From Himantopus leucocephalus (taxonomy: Eukaryota > Chordata > Aves > Charadriiformes > Recurvirostridae), in contig RSEF01000013.1 of the NCBI GenBank assembly GCA_003993805.1, positions 20,616,184 through 20,680,183 of the forward strand: a stretch of DNA of 64,000 nt, in the 5' to 3' direction. Each line of letters begins with the position of its first letter. Position 1 is the first letter of the stretch. The position numbers and the translations under genes are program-made. The notes beneath the pieces were generated by a model. That model ran no database searches. It was not told where the DNA came from and saw only the letters and a list, made by a program, of their open reading frames with translations. Of this stretch, positions 63,374 through 64,000 are shown piece by piece.

Positions 63374-64000
63374 CTGGGAAGAAAAAGGAAGAGAAAACTG
63401 GACTACAGTTTTGCAGCCATATTATTTGTATATTTCGTCTCTAGGAGTCATCATCCCTCACAATATTGCAAAGAGACACGGTAAGTGCTTTTTCCTTCCG
63501 ATGGGTTGCATGGCAGTCTTAATGATCTTCTTTCTCTGTCCAGGTCAGGAAGCAAAGAAAACCGCAGCAGAAACATCACAGGCTTGAATTTGCAGTTGCA
63601 GTAGCAAGCAGAACCCTGGAAATAAGTGGCACCTGGAGAGCAGGAACTGCAGCTCGGTGGGGCCAGCTGTTGTTGGTGAATATGAAGGAAAGACTGAAGA
63701 AGCAAACCCTGTTATTCATACCATACGGTTACTAAAGAAACTTTGGTGGTTCCCTAGTGTGTGTGTGCTACCTCTACCTGTGGTTGGTGGCACAGCTGCT
63801 GCAAAAGGAAAGGAAGGAAAACTTTGCCAAATACACCATAGAAAGTGAATTAGGCCAACTGTATCTTTTCCTTCATTTCAGTGACCTCTCCATACTAGGT
63901 CATGAAGAAGATACATTCCTTTGTTGGTGCCTTGCTTTTTGCATAATAAGGACCTCTTGCCTGTCCTGGTTTGAGGTAAAACAGGACCAATTTTGTTCAG

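Noticed and set aside
63441..63760. Plus-strand exon pair: a 36-base exon (63,445-63,480) with excellent splice sites (CGTCTCTAG...GTAAGTGC) and a following open exon after CTCTGTCCAG
   Set aside because: It sits about 70 bases from a better-supported minus-strand exon, has no upstream partner on the plus strand, and the 36-base piece is open in more than one frame. Worth a transcript check, but not called.
1..64000. Prokaryotic features: operons, CRISPR, insertion sequences
   Set aside because: Splice-bounded exons, CR1 and an ERV-type LTR place this in a vertebrate nuclear genome, and no such features were seen.

Overview
The window reads as vertebrate, most likely bird, nuclear DNA: AT-rich and repeat-poor. 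It carries CR1 LINEs with the avian-style ATTCTATG tail, fragments of a bird-type ERV long terminal repeat, and a few very old SINE/LINE fossils. No bacterial genes, CRISPR array, rRNA or tRNA gene was seen. Single Ns at 37,488 and 43,595 and a 10-N gap at 45,395-45,404 mark assembly problems in homopolymers and in a repeat.

The main content is one minus-strand gene made of many short exons (about 20-200 bases), running right to left across nearly the whole window and probably past both edges. No exon is long enough to stand out as an open reading frame. I found them by pairing acceptor and donor sites around short stretches open in one frame, then checking whether codon phase carries from exon to exon. 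It does without a break in two long runs: 63,373 to 56,031 (five junctions) and 50,689 to 36,198 (seven junctions). Shorter phase-consistent runs cover 30.5-25.7 kb, 23.5-19.8 kb, 18.9-16.2 kb, 12.5-8.2 kb and 7.5-3.8 kb. About ten joins are unresolved, so some small exons are missing or misplaced. I do not recognise the protein family. Two exons hold TQT motifs of the kind bound by dynein light chain LC8, and several others look beta-strand rich.

Layout, left to right. 1-8.3 kb holds the most downstream exons seen and a fossil LINE reverse-transcriptase scrap at 6.5 kb. 8.3-22.3 kb holds mid-gene exons, an old MIR-like SINE at 9.6 kb and a homeodomain/POU-site-rich block at 14.5 kb. 22.5-23 kb and 25.6 kb hold two pieces of one LTR family in introns. 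25.7-44.8 kb holds further exons and long plain introns. 45.3-48.2 kb is a CR1 cluster, with an antisense CR1 nested inside a sense CR1, in one intron. 48.4-63.4 kb holds upstream exons plus GC-richer intronic blocks.

The CR1 and LTR pieces are dead. All exon calls are predictions from sequence alone, with no transcript or homology support.
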